Shown here: one piece after another, positions 42,446-50,121 of the stretch
How positions within the stretch are numbered: the first letter of the stretch is position 1
Layout: each line of letters opens with the position of its first letter
Source of the DNA: Embleya scabrispora DSM 41855
Lineage (GTDB): Bacteria; Actinomycetota; Actinomycetes; Streptomycetales; Streptomycetaceae
DNA: 64,000 bases
NCBI RefSeq assembly: GCF_000372745.1
Contig: NZ_KB889640.1
Span: forward strand, 194 to 64,193
Reading direction: 5' to 3'
The notes under the pieces: generated by a model
What the model was told of the DNA's origin: nothing
Seen by the model: only the letters and a program-made list of their open reading frames with translations
The model's database searches: none
Made by a program: the position numbers and the translations under genes

Positions 42446-42473
42446 AGGAAGATCCCGCTCATAGGAAGATGCT
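42440..42473 (-). repeat. 17-bp tandem duplication at the beta/ferredoxin junction
   Basis: Two adjacent 17-bp units start at 42440 and 42457 on the plus strand; the first 14 bases, GCTCATAGGAAGAT, are identical and the last three differ. The duplicated segment contains the overlapping stop/start of the two genes. Confidence 0.9.
42442..42462 (-). CDS. Six-codon relay mini-ORF (Met-Ser-Gly-Ile-Phe-Leu)
   Basis: Its ATG at 42462 overlaps the beta-subunit stop in an ATGA arrangement, and its stop overlaps the ferredoxin ATG at 42445 in the same way. It arose from the 17-bp duplication, whose length is not a multiple of three. Ribosomes ending the beta subunit could restart here and again at the ferredoxin, so coupling would be kept through a hexapeptide. 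There is no proof that it is translated. Confidence 0.5.
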   Translation of the reverse strand: MSGIFL

Positions 42474-43007
42474 GATGCTCGGCGCCAAGAGCGTGGTGGT
42501 GTCCAGCACGATTCTGCGTCGGGCGATGTGGAATCCCGGCTCCTGCGGGACCCGGCGCAGCAGGTCGGTGCGTTCGCCGAAGAAGGTGTCGTGGTGGCGT
42601 TCGGCCCGACTGCGCAGCACGTGGAAGTTGACCCGGACCTCGAACTCGCCGGAGTCCAGCCGTACCGGCCGAATGTTGGTGATCAACCGGCGGGTCCTGG
42701 AGGGGGGTTCCTCCGACCACGAACGGCCGGAGGCCAACCGGCGCACCCGGCCGGCCAGGAACGCCTTGTCGTCGTCGAAGAAGGCCGCCCCGTCCCGCCC
42801 GGCGACCTCCAGGTCGCGTTCGCGGACGGTCCGGGTCATCCGGGTCGGCAACCAGTAGTGCACATCGTCGTCGAACAGCTCCAGCCATTCGTCGAACCGC
42901 TGATCGTCGAGGAGTTCGGCCTCCAGGTAGAGGAACCGTTCGATCTCGTACCGGGTTTCGACGTCGACTCCGGTGCGCGTGTGTGGTGTGGCGGCGAGTT
43001 TGCTCAT
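42459..43007 (-). CDS. Aromatic ring-hydroxylating dioxygenase, beta subunit
   Basis: 182 residues with the NTF2-like fold of BphA2/HcaF-type beta subunits: EIERFLYLEAELLDDQRFDEWLELFDDDVHYWLP is the classic N-terminal helix pair, followed by RRLITNIRPV, NFHVLRSRAERHHDTFFGERTDLLRR and the C-terminal RRRIVLDTTTLLAPSISIFL. It is structural, helping to assemble the alpha3beta3 oxygenase. ATG 43007 overlaps the alpha-subunit stop. Its last codons are inside the tandem duplication described at 42440-42473. Confidence 0.93.
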   Translation of the reverse strand: MSKLAATPHTRTGVDVETRYEIERFLYLEAELLDDQRFDEWLELFDDDVHYWLPTRMTRTVRERDLEVAGRDGAAFFDDDKAFLAGRVRRLASGRSWSEEPPSRTRRLITNIRPVRLDSGEFEVRVNFHVLRSRAERHHDTFFGERTDLLRRVPQEPGFHIARRRIVLDTTTLLAPSISIFL

Positions 43008-44338
43008 GCGAGGTGCGCCTCCTGTTCCCGCTGCTGCCGGCTCTTGTCCCGCTCGGTGATCTCCGGCCAGCTCAGCCCGGACATCAGGTCCGCCCAGCGC
43101 CGGTACATGCCGCGGGCCGCCATCTCGGTGTACATGTCGTCGGTGACCCGGCCCGGCATGCCGTCGGTGCCGTGCCGTTCGTGGCCCAGGCCCATCCGCG
43201 CGTTGAACGTGGTCTTGCGCGCCTGGTGGCCGCGCAGCACCTGCTGGATCTCGGTCCAGTTCTCGCCGTCGTCGGTCTCGAAGACGCCGGCCGCGCTGAA
43301 CGTGCGGATGGTGCTGGTGCGGACCGCCTGCTTGGCCCGCTCGTCGGCGTCCTTGGGCAGGTAGGTCCACGACCACACCTCGATCTGGCCGGGCCCGCGC
43401 GGATGCCAGACCCGCATGGTGTTGTTGATGGTCAGCCAGGAGAAGTTGGGGAAGACGGTGTTGTGTCCGTTGACGGCCAGCGCGCGGTGCTCGCCGATCC
43501 GGCGGTAGATCTGTTCGCGGTTGGCCACGACCCACGCGTCGAAGTCGGGTCCGGCCTGGGTGGGTACCAGGTCGGGGCGCAGGCCGAAGCCCGAGCCGTG
43601 GCCGTTGCCGGCGTACTGCCGGCCGGGCGCGGCGGCACTTTGTTCCTGGAACTCGGCGAGCACCGCCGGGTCTTCGATCAGCGCCACCAGTGCGGAGGCG
43701 TGCGAGGACGGCACATGGTACATATCGCTTGCGAACTGCTCCGCGGCGAACTTCCAGTTGCAGTCGATGACCCATTTGGTGGCGCCGGGTACCAGGGTCA
43801 GGCCCTCGTCGTAGCGGTCGGCGAGGGCGTCGAAGTACCAGATCATGTCGCCGAGATAGTCCTCGAAGGCGGGCGCGCTCTCGTCCCAGGTGCCGAAGAT
43901 GAAGCCCTTGTGGTTGTGCAGCCGCGGCACCTGCGTCGGACCCCACTTGGACTTGTCGATCTCGTCGTGGTACGCGCGGTCCTGCATCGGCACGTTGACC
44001 AGTTCGCCCGCCAGGTTGTAGCCCCAGCCGTGATAGGTACAGGTGAACGCGCGGGCGACGCCCTCGTCGGCGCGGCAGATGCGCATGCCTCGATGCCGAC
44101 ACTGGTTGAGGAACGCCTTGACCGACCCGTCCCGTTGGCGGACCACCAGGACCGGGTCCTCGGCCATGTAGGTCTGCACGAAGCTGCCCGGCTTGGCGAG
44201 TTGGGTGTCGTGCGCGAGGAAGAGCCAGCTGCGGGCGAAGACCCGTTCCAGCTCGCCCTGGTAGACCTCGGGGTCGGTGTAGATGCTGGGGTTGATCAGC
44301 CCTTGGTCGGGCTGGACCAGCTCGGTGACGTCGAACAT
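43004..44338 (-). CDS. Aromatic ring-hydroxylating dioxygenase, alpha subunit
   Basis: 444 residues. The Rieske centre has Cys80-x-His82 (NQCRHRGMRIC) and Cys100-x-x-His103 (FTCTYHGWGYN). The mononuclear iron ligands His208 and His213 are in ASDMYHVPSSHAS, with bridging Asp205. The protein is similar in length to biphenyl, phenylpropionate and cumate dioxygenase large subunits, but the exact substrate cannot be told by eye. It should introduce two hydroxyls into an aromatic ring, using electrons from the ferredoxin and reductase encoded in this cluster. ATG 44338 has AAAGGG upstream, 18 bp after the extradiol dioxygenase gene. Confidence 0.93.
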   Translation of the reverse strand: MFDVTELVQPDQGLINPSIYTDPEVYQGELERVFARSWLFLAHDTQLAKPGSFVQTYMAEDPVLVVRQRDGSVKAFLNQCRHRGMRICRADEGVARAFTCTYHGWGYNLAGELVNVPMQDRAYHDEIDKSKWGPTQVPRLHNHKGFIFGTWDESAPAFEDYLGDMIWYFDALADRYDEGLTLVPGATKWVIDCNWKFAAEQFASDMYHVPSSHASALVALIEDPAVLAEFQEQSAAAPGRQYAGNGHGSGFGLRPDLVPTQAGPDFDAWVVANREQIYRRIGEHRALAVNGHNTVFPNFSWLTINNTMRVWHPRGPGQIEVWSWTYLPKDADERAKQAVRTSTIRTFSAAGVFETDDGENWTEIQQVLRGHQARKTTFNARMGLGHERHGTDGMPGRVTDDMYTEMAARGMYRRWADLMSGLSWPEITERDKSRQQREQEAHLA

Positions 44339-44356
44339 GACAGGCCCTTTCTCGGC

Positions 44357-45262
44357 TCAGTCGGTCCCGGGAGCGGGCGGGGCTGCGAAGCGGTGGCCCC
44401 AGTTGCTGGGCGACTCGTAGTGGCTGACGGTCCAGTCCCGGTCGTCGATGACCCGGCCGTTGTAGCCGTATTCGATGTCGAAGCCGGAGGGGGTGCGGAC
44501 GTAGAAGGAGGTCATCCGGTCGTTGCTGTGTTCGCCGATGGACAGCGGGATGGGGAGCTCCTGCTCCTGGACGGCGTCCAGGGCACGGCCGACGGCTTCC
44601 AGGGTGTCGACTTCGAGCATCAGGTGACCCAGGCCCGAGGTCGGTGCGCCCGGGATGGCGGCGAAGGCGATCGAGTGGTGGCGGGGGTTGCAGTGCAGGA
44701 AGTGTGCGGACTGCGGGCCGAAGGCGATCGTGTCGGAGAGCCGGAAGCCGAGGTGGTCGGTGTAGAAGGCGGCGGCCTGGGCGACGTCGTCGGCCAGCAG
44801 GAAGGTGTGGCCGATGCCGATCTCGCCGACGGCGGTCTCGCCGGCGACGAAGGTGACGCCGCGCGGTGAGGTGAAGCCGGTCTTGTCGACGGTCGGGCCC
44901 CAGTACGCCTCGATGGTGTTGCCGGTCGCGTCGCGGAACGCGATCAGGCCGCGGACTCGGCGGCGTTCGGCCAGGTCCGGGTCCTCGTGCACCTCGATGC
45001 CGCGCGAGCGCAGCGTGTCGGCGAGGGTCTCCAGTCGCTCGGCCGACCTGACCTCCAGGCCGAGGGCGACCAGGGACTGCGGGCCGGCGGGTTCACCTGC
45101 CTCGACGGCCAGTCGCCAGGAACGGCTGTCGGTCTTGAACAGGAGGGTGTCCGGGTCGGCCGAGTGGGCGGGCTGCAACCCGAGGATGTCGGGGCCGAAC
45201 CGCTGCCACGCCTCCAGGGGGCCGCGTACGACGACGTAGCCCAGGGCGCTCACGATGCTCAT
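44357..45262 (-). CDS. Extradiol ring-cleavage dioxygenase (VOC family, BphC-like)
   Basis: 301 residues, the two-domain type I extradiol enzyme. The iron ligands His152 (GIGHTFLLA), His213 (GLGHLMLEV) and Glu264 (GFDIEYGY) are in the expected positions, and His195/His196 and Tyr254 match the second-sphere residues. It opens the catechol made by the dioxygenase and dihydrodiol dehydrogenase at a meta position. The gene lies 155 bp after the hydrolase gene and 18 bp before the oxygenase alpha gene. Substrate likely a substituted 2,3-dihydroxyphenyl compound. Confidence 0.92.
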   Translation of the reverse strand: MSIVSALGYVVVRGPLEAWQRFGPDILGLQPAHSADPDTLLFKTDSRSWRLAVEAGEPAGPQSLVALGLEVRSAERLETLADTLRSRGIEVHEDPDLAERRRVRGLIAFRDATGNTIEAYWGPTVDKTGFTSPRGVTFVAGETAVGEIGIGHTFLLADDVAQAAAFYTDHLGFRLSDTIAFGPQSAHFLHCNPRHHSIAFAAIPGAPTSGLGHLMLEVDTLEAVGRALDAVQEQELPIPLSIGEHSNDRMTSFYVRTPSGFDIEYGYNGRVIDDRDWTVSHYESPSNWGHRFAAPPAPGTD

Positions 45263-45418
45263 GGTCTGGTCCTGCTCCCTTGTTCGATGGACGGCGGTGC
45301 GGGGACGGGTGTGTGGTGGGACGGTGCGGGCGCAACGGCTCGCGGGTGCGACGGCCGGGTGCCGGCCCGGCTCTCGCCGTTCGTCTTTCGCCGGGGCGGA
45401 CGTTCGCGTGCGGCGGGC

Positions 45419-46267
45419 CTACAGCCGGCCGGCGAGGAACGCGCGGGTCACGGCCTGGAATCGGTCGGCCTGTTCGATCTGCGCCCAGTGGCCGCAGTGC
45501 GGAACCAGGTACAGGCGGGCGTTGGGGATCCGGCGGGCGAACCACTCGCTGCCGTCGGGCGGGACGATGACGTCCTCGCGTCCGTGCACCAGCAGTACGT
45601 CGTTGGTGATCCGCTTCAGTGCGATCTCGGGCAGCCCGGGGCCGGCTCCGGGTGCCATGGTGAAGGTCTGCCGGTGCGAGCGCTCCACCTCCGGACGGAT
45701 CGCCACCGCCAGGCGCTCCTCGGCGATGGCGCCGAGCCGGTCGCCGAACAACGTGGGGTCGTGCAGCATGAACGAGATCAGTTCGGCCATCGACCGCGCG
45801 GTGGGGTCGTCGTAGAAGGTGATCAGCCGCATCATGGCGGGCGGCGGCGTGGTCATGTTGCCCGCACCGGCGGCACCCATCAGCACGGCCTTGCCGAACC
45901 GCTCGGGAGCGCGGACCAGCAGGTGCAGCGCGAGTGCGCCGCCCAGCGAGTTGCCGACGAGGTGGACCCGCTCCAGGCCCAGTTCGTCGAGCAGGCCGAG
46001 ACAGGCCGCGACGTTCTGCCGCAGGCGCGAGCCGGGCGGGGTGTGCTCGGGGTGGCTGGAGTCGCCCCACCCGACCTGGTCCACGACCAGGCAGTCGTAC
46101 GTGTCGGACAGCGCCTCGATGGTGCCGGCGAAGTTGGACATGCCGGTGGCGCCGGGTCCCGAGCCGTGCAGGAAGAGAATGGTCTCCGCGTTGCCCTGGC
46201 CGGCGCGGTTGACCCGGAGGGTGTGCTCTCCCACCGTCACATCGGACGTGACGATCGTGTTGGTCAT
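45419..46267 (-). CDS. Meta-cleavage product hydrolase (alpha/beta fold)
   Basis: 282 residues. The oxyanion motif FLHGSGPGATGMSNF, the nucleophile elbow GNSLGG with Ser107, the acid in HGREDVIVPP and the His in HCGHWAQIEQ are those of BphD/HsaD/MhpC carbon-carbon hydrolases. It would split the ring-cleavage product into a carboxylic acid and 2-hydroxypenta-2,4-dienoate, the substrate of the hydratase in the other operon. ATG 46267 with GGGAGCC upstream makes it the first gene of the minus-strand operon. An array of 11-bp repeats lies directly upstream. Confidence 0.92.
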   Translation of the reverse strand: MTNTIVTSDVTVGEHTLRVNRAGQGNAETILFLHGSGPGATGMSNFAGTIEALSDTYDCLVVDQVGWGDSSHPEHTPPGSRLRQNVAACLGLLDELGLERVHLVGNSLGGALALHLLVRAPERFGKAVLMGAAGAGNMTTPPPAMMRLITFYDDPTARSMAELISFMLHDPTLFGDRLGAIAEERLAVAIRPEVERSHRQTFTMAPGAGPGLPEIALKRITNDVLLVHGREDVIVPPDGSEWFARRIPNARLYLVPHCGHWAQIEQADRFQAVTRAFLAGRL

Positions 46268-46289
46268 GTGTTCGGCTCCCGTGGGGTGA

Positions 46290-46380
46290 GTCGCCTGAAT
46301 GTCGCGTGGATGTCGCGTGGGTGTGGCCGGATGTCGCCTGGTTGCCGCCTGATGTCGAGGCCGCGGCATGCCGCGTGGAT
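46290..46380. repeat. Array of about eight 10-11-bp direct repeats upstream of the hydrolase operon
   Basis: Units begin at 46290, 46301, 46312, 46323, 46333, 46344 and 46370 with one longer spacer, each resembling GTCGCGTGGAT. Two exact neighbours differ by one base. The array starts 23 bp upstream of the hydrolase ATG. The remaining 46381-46662 stretch up to the MFS gene shows no gene. Confidence 0.75.
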
Positions 46381-46662
46381 GTGGCCCGCGCACGCGGCGG
46401 CCGTGCCCGCGTCGCCCGCCGCCCGCACCGGGAATTCGTCCACGCGGCCACCCGGTCGGCGCCGTTGCGGGCGAGCCGTCGTGGCGATCGCCTGCACCGC
46501 TTGCGAGTCTCGGTCGCGCGGCCCGAGCGGGGGTCGGATCGTTCCGGTGGCCGGGACACCGGCGCGCGGCGTGGCGGTATCGCCGGGCGGGTCCGCGTTC
46601 GGTCGTCCCGACCGGCGGAACGGATCGCCCGTCACCGCGCCGGCCGATGGCACGGTGCGGCC

Positions 46663-48099
46663 ATGCCAAGCCTTCAGGATCCACCGTCCGCCCGATCCGG
46701 CCCGCTGCTGTTCGCGCTGTGCTTCGCCGGAGTCGTGGCGGGCGCGATGCCGGCCGTCGTGGTCCCCGTACTGCCGGACATCGCAAGGGAGTTGAGCGTG
46801 TCGCCCGGCAGCGCGAACTGGGCGGTGACGGCGGGGCTGCTCAGCTCGGCGGTCACCGTTCCGCTGTTCGGCCGGATCGCCGACCTGCGTGCCGGCCGGG
46901 GCGTACTGGTGTGTTGCCTGTCGGTGCTCACCGTCGGCGCCGTACTGTCCGCGCTCGCCCCTTCGTTCCCGCTGTTCCTGCTCGGGCGCGCGCTCCAGGG
47001 CACGGCGGGAGCGGTGTTCCCGCTGGCGATCACCGTGCTGTATCGCGAGGTCGGCGGCGATCGGCTCACCACCGCGGTGGCGCTGGTGTCGGGCACCCTT
47101 GCGGTGGGCGGCGGGCTGGGTCCGGTGGCCGCCGGCCTGCTGAATCGGGCGTATCCCGGCTACCGGGTGCTGTTCGGGGGGTGTGCCGCGGTGGCGGCGT
47201 GCGCGGTGCTGCTGGTCGTGCTGTTCGTGCCGCGCCGGGCGGTGGTCGACCCGGCCGGGCGGGTGGATGTCGCGGGTGCGGCCGTGCTGGGGACGGGGCT
47301 GGTCCTGGTGATGCTGCCGCTGTCGCAGGGCGGCAGTTGGGGCTGGACGTCACCGGCCGTGCCGGCCATGGCGGTTGCCGCTGCGGTCGTCCTGGGATTG
47401 TTCGTCCGGTTCGAACGTGGGCGCCGCGACCCGCTGTTGGCGATGAACCTGCTGCGGCAGCGGCCGGTGATGGTGGCGAATGCGTTGTCCGCGCTGGTCG
47501 GAGCGGTGATGTTCCTTTCGGTGTTGGCGCTGACCCAGCTGGTCCGCGAACGGCCCGAATCCGCGGGCTACGGGTTCGGCGCGTCGGCGCTCACCGCGTC
47601 GGTGGTGTACCTGCTGCCGATGACGGTCGCGTCGATGATCGCCGCGCCGATCGGCGGCCGGTCGGTCGCGCGCTTGGGTGCGCGTTTCACCCTCGTGGCG
47701 GCCGGACTTGCCGGAGTGGGCGGGTTCGGCGTGCTGACCGTGGCGCACGATCGGCCGTACCAGGTGGTGGCGGCAAGCTTCACCATCGGGGTGATGGTGA
47801 GCCTGGGGTACGCCGCGATCCCGTCGCTACTGGCCGAGTTCGTGCCCGCGTCCCGAATCGGCATGGCCAACAGCGCGAACGCGTTGACCCGTTGGATCGG
47901 CGGCGCGGCCGCGAGCAGTTTCGTCGCGGCGGTCCTGGCCGCGTTCAGCACGAACGGTGCGCCGCCACGCGAGGGCGCGATCGTCGTCCTCGCCGGATCG
48001 GGCCTGGCCGTGGCACTGACCGTGGTGCTCCTGGCCCGCTTCGGCCTGCCCACGCCCCGGGCAGCCGAGGCGGCGCTAGCGCCCGTGCGGGATCGGTGA
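46663..48099 (+). CDS. MFS transporter, drug/proton antiporter (EmrB-like) family
   Basis: 478 residues with about 14 membrane helices. Family marks include LPDIARELSVSPGSANWAVTAGLL, the cytoplasmic loop LFGRIADLRAGRGV (motif A) and GRALQGTAGAVFPLAITVLYREV (motif C region). It is divergent from the aromatic catabolic operon and may import the substrate or export toxic intermediates; either is possible. ATG 46663 has only a weak upstream site. The 3' end overlaps the convergent TetR gene by 24 bp. Confidence 0.87.
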   Translation: MPSLQDPPSARSGPLLFALCFAGVVAGAMPAVVVPVLPDIARELSVSPGSANWAVTAGLLSSAVTVPLFGRIADLRAGRGVLVCCLSVLTVGAVLSALAPSFPLFLLGRALQGTAGAVFPLAITVLYREVGGDRLTTAVALVSGTLAVGGGLGPVAAGLLNRAYPGYRVLFGGCAAVAACAVLLVVLFVPRRAVVDPAGRVDVAGAAVLGTGLVLVMLPLSQGGSWGWTSPAVPAMAVAAAVVLGLFVRFERGRRDPLLAMNLLRQRPVMVANALSALVGAVMFLSVLALTQLVRERPESAGYGFGASALTASVVYLLPMTVASMIAAPIGGRSVARLGARFTLVAAGLAGVGGFGVLTVAHDRPYQVVAASFTIGVMVSLGYAAIPSLLAEFVPASRIGMANSANALTRWIGGAAASSFVAAVLAAFSTNGAPPREGAIVVLAGSGLAVALTVVLLARFGLPTPRAAEAALAPVRDR

Positions 48100-48741
48100 T
48101 TCGGCGGCGACGCTCTCCTCCGCGGTGGCTTGCCGGGGGGTGCTTCGCGGGTCCGCGGCTTCCCTGATGGTGGCCAGGACCAGTTGGCGCAGCCGATGGA
48201 TGCCGGCGGGGATGCCGACCGCTTCCGCGTCGGTGAAAACCACCAGGCCAGCGGTGAACGACATGGTCAACTCCGCTAGCTCCAGCGCGAGTTCCGTCGG
48301 ACGGGGGACGCCACAGCTGCGCGCGACCGGCTCGATCACGGCGATCAGCTCGGTCCGTACCCGGCGCCGGGCCTCGTGCACCAGCGGCGCGATGGTCCCG
48401 TCCTTGTCCTCCTGGAGTTGCAGCAGGAACATCAGCCGCATGAACAGCACCCGGTCACCGATCACGTGCGCGGCCGCGTCGTAGAAGATGCCGAGCCGGT
48501 CCAGCGGGTCGCCGGGCAGGTCGTCCACGGCCGGCAGCGACTCGAAGAACAGCCCGGAGGAGCGTTCGAACACCGCCGCGAGCAGGCCGTACTTGTTGGT
48601 GAAGTGATGGTAGATCGAGCCCACCGGGAAGCCGGACGCCTGGCAGACCTGGCTGACGGTGACGTCCGCGTAGCCTCGGGTGCTGAACAGACGCTCGGCC
48701 GCGTCCAGGATCCGGTCCCGGTTCGCGCTGGTCTTGTCCAT
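48076..48741 (-). CDS. TetR family transcriptional regulator
   Basis: 221 residues. The HTH is NRDRILDAAERLFSTRGYADVTVSQVCQASGFPVGSIYHHFTNKYGLLAAVF, a textbook TetR spelling. The ligand domain is helical with RVLFMRLMFLLQLQED. It is convergent with the MFS transporter and 10 bp downstream of the IclR gene on the same strand, so the two regulators are probably co-transcribed. Likely targets are the transporter and aromatic operons. Confidence 0.87.
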   Translation of the reverse strand: MDKTSANRDRILDAAERLFSTRGYADVTVSQVCQASGFPVGSIYHHFTNKYGLLAAVFERSSGLFFESLPAVDDLPGDPLDRLGIFYDAAAHVIGDRVLFMRLMFLLQLQEDKDGTIAPLVHEARRRVRTELIAVIEPVARSCGVPRPTELALELAELTMSFTAGLVVFTDAEAVGIPAGIHRLRQLVLATIREAADPRSTPRQATAEESVAAESPIPHGR

Positions 48742-48751
48742 GGCCGCCACC

Positions 48752-49627
48752 CTACCCACCGGTCGCGATCAGTCGCCCGGCCGAGCCGGCCAGGAGCGAC
48801 CGGGAGATCGCGGCGGCCGTGTGGCGCAGCGGGTCGACCAGTACGGTGCCACTGCCGGCCGCCGCCGCGAAGCCGACCGACACCGCGGCGACGGGCCGAC
48901 CGCCGGCCAGCACCGGGACCGCGACGCAGGCCAGTCCGTCGACGGCCTCCTCGCGGTCGACGGCGTAACCGTCGGCTCGGATCGCGGCCAGGCGTCGACG
49001 AATGGCCGCCGGCGAGGTCACCGAGTGGGCGGTCCGCCGCTCCAGCGGCGCGGCCAGTACGTCGGCGACCGTGCGCTCCGCGGAGAAGGCCAGCATGGCC
49101 TTCCCGATCGCGGTGCAATGGGCCGGCAGCCGGCCACCGACCAGGGCCGGGGACCGGTCGTGTCGGCGGCTGCGGAGCTTCTCCAGGTAGACGGCGTCGC
49201 CGTCGCGCAGGATCGCGAGATGCAGCGTCTGCCCGGTCACCCGATGCAGCTCCTCCAAATGCACCAGGGCCGCGTCCCGCAGCGCGACCTCCGGCGAGAG
49301 CGCGCCGAAGGAGAACATCCGCAGCCCCATCCGATACCCGTCGCTGTGCTGCTCGACCGCGCCGACCTCCAGCAGCATCGCCAGCACCCGATGCGCGGTG
49401 GACTTCGGCAACCCGCTGCGGCGCACGATCTGCGCGAGCGTCAGTACGCGCCGACTGTGGCTGAACACCCCCAGCACGCGAAACGCCTTCCACAACACCG
49501 ACGGAGCCGACCTCGCCTCGGCCCCGGGCTCCGCGGCCCTCACCACCGACCGATCGGTCACGTCCGCGTGCGTGTTCATCTGCATGTCCGTATCCATGCC
49601 CGCGTCCATATCCATATCCGACACCAC
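48752..49627 (-). CDS. IclR family transcriptional regulator with repetitive N-terminus
   Basis: 291 residues. The winged helix is RVLGVFSHSRRVLTLAQIVRRSGLPKSTAHRVLAML, and the effector domain has LHLAILRDGDAVYLEKLRS, PAHCTAIGKAMLAFS and DGLACVAVPVLAGGRPVAAVSVGF. IclR proteins typically control aromatic catabolism, which fits the cluster. The first 20 residues alternate Met and Asp because the DNA is a degenerate hexamer repeat, and several in-frame ATGs exist, so the true start is uncertain. A palindrome lies just upstream. Confidence 0.88.
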   Translation of the reverse strand: MVSDMDMDAGMDTDMQMNTHADVTDRSVVRAAEPGAEARSAPSVLWKAFRVLGVFSHSRRVLTLAQIVRRSGLPKSTAHRVLAMLLEVGAVEQHSDGYRMGLRMFSFGALSPEVALRDAALVHLEELHRVTGQTLHLAILRDGDAVYLEKLRSRRHDRSPALVGGRLPAHCTAIGKAMLAFSAERTVADVLAAPLERRTAHSVTSPAAIRRRLAAIRADGYAVDREEAVDGLACVAVPVLAGGRPVAAVSVGFAAAAGSGTVLVDPLRHTAAAISRSLLAGSAGRLIATGG

Positions 49628-49639
49628 CTCACCATGGCC

Positions 49640-49671
49640 CTAGAACAAAGACTCTAGAATCAATATTCTAG
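49640..49671. promoter_or_regulatory. CTAGAAT palindrome upstream of the IclR gene
   Basis: CTAGAAT at 49654-49660 and its complement at 49665-49671 flank CAAT; a further half-site CTAGAAC lies at 49640-49646. This AT-rich block is 12-45 bp upstream of the IclR start on the minus strand and is a plausible autoregulatory operator overlapping the promoter. Confidence 0.6.
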
Positions 49672-50121
49672 GCAAGCAACCTCGACCCGCAAACGAGGTC
49701 GACCGGGGCCGCGGAGCGTCGGGCTGCGGAGCGTCGGAGTGGGGGGCGGCGCGCGGAACGAGGGATCGGGGTGCCGTGGCTCGGCGGCGTACGAGGGTTG
49801 CCGCAGCCATCGGTGCGCCGCACGCCGACCCGAGCAAAAGCGGAACGCACGGAAATCGCGGTCACGGTCGCCGACTTCCCGGTCGCACCGGCGTACAGCG
49901 ACCCTCGGCCGGGTCGATACATACTATGATCTGATTACTAAACGCCATCGAACATACACTCGTGGTACACGTCGCAGGTCACGGGGTATGCCCTGAGCGA
50001 CGTCAGTGTGCGCTTCGTGCCGGTTGCGGGGCGCGCCCGGGGTGTGGGGGGCCCACCGGAACGGGGTCCCCACCCCGGCCATCGTGTGTACGTTCCGCCC
50101 GGCGTGAAATGGGGGGCGTCC
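49672..50121. other. 450-bp intergenic region with an AT-rich promoter patch
   Basis: No gene recognised. A distinctly AT-rich stretch at about 49915-49975 (TACTATGATCTGATTACTAA) is the probable promoter for the cell-wall hydrolase at 50122, leaving a leader of roughly 150 nt that can fold a G/C-rich hairpin near 50035-50080. Confidence 0.45.

Noticed and set aside
40097-42447. Long plus-strand frames crossing the aldolase and SDR region
   Set aside because: Their products are Arg/Gly/Pro-rich shadows of well-supported genes in other frames.
42442-42888. A 148-codon minus-strand frame overlapping the beta-subunit gene
   Set aside because: It is the +1 shadow of the beta subunit; only its last six codons matter, as the relay mini-ORF.
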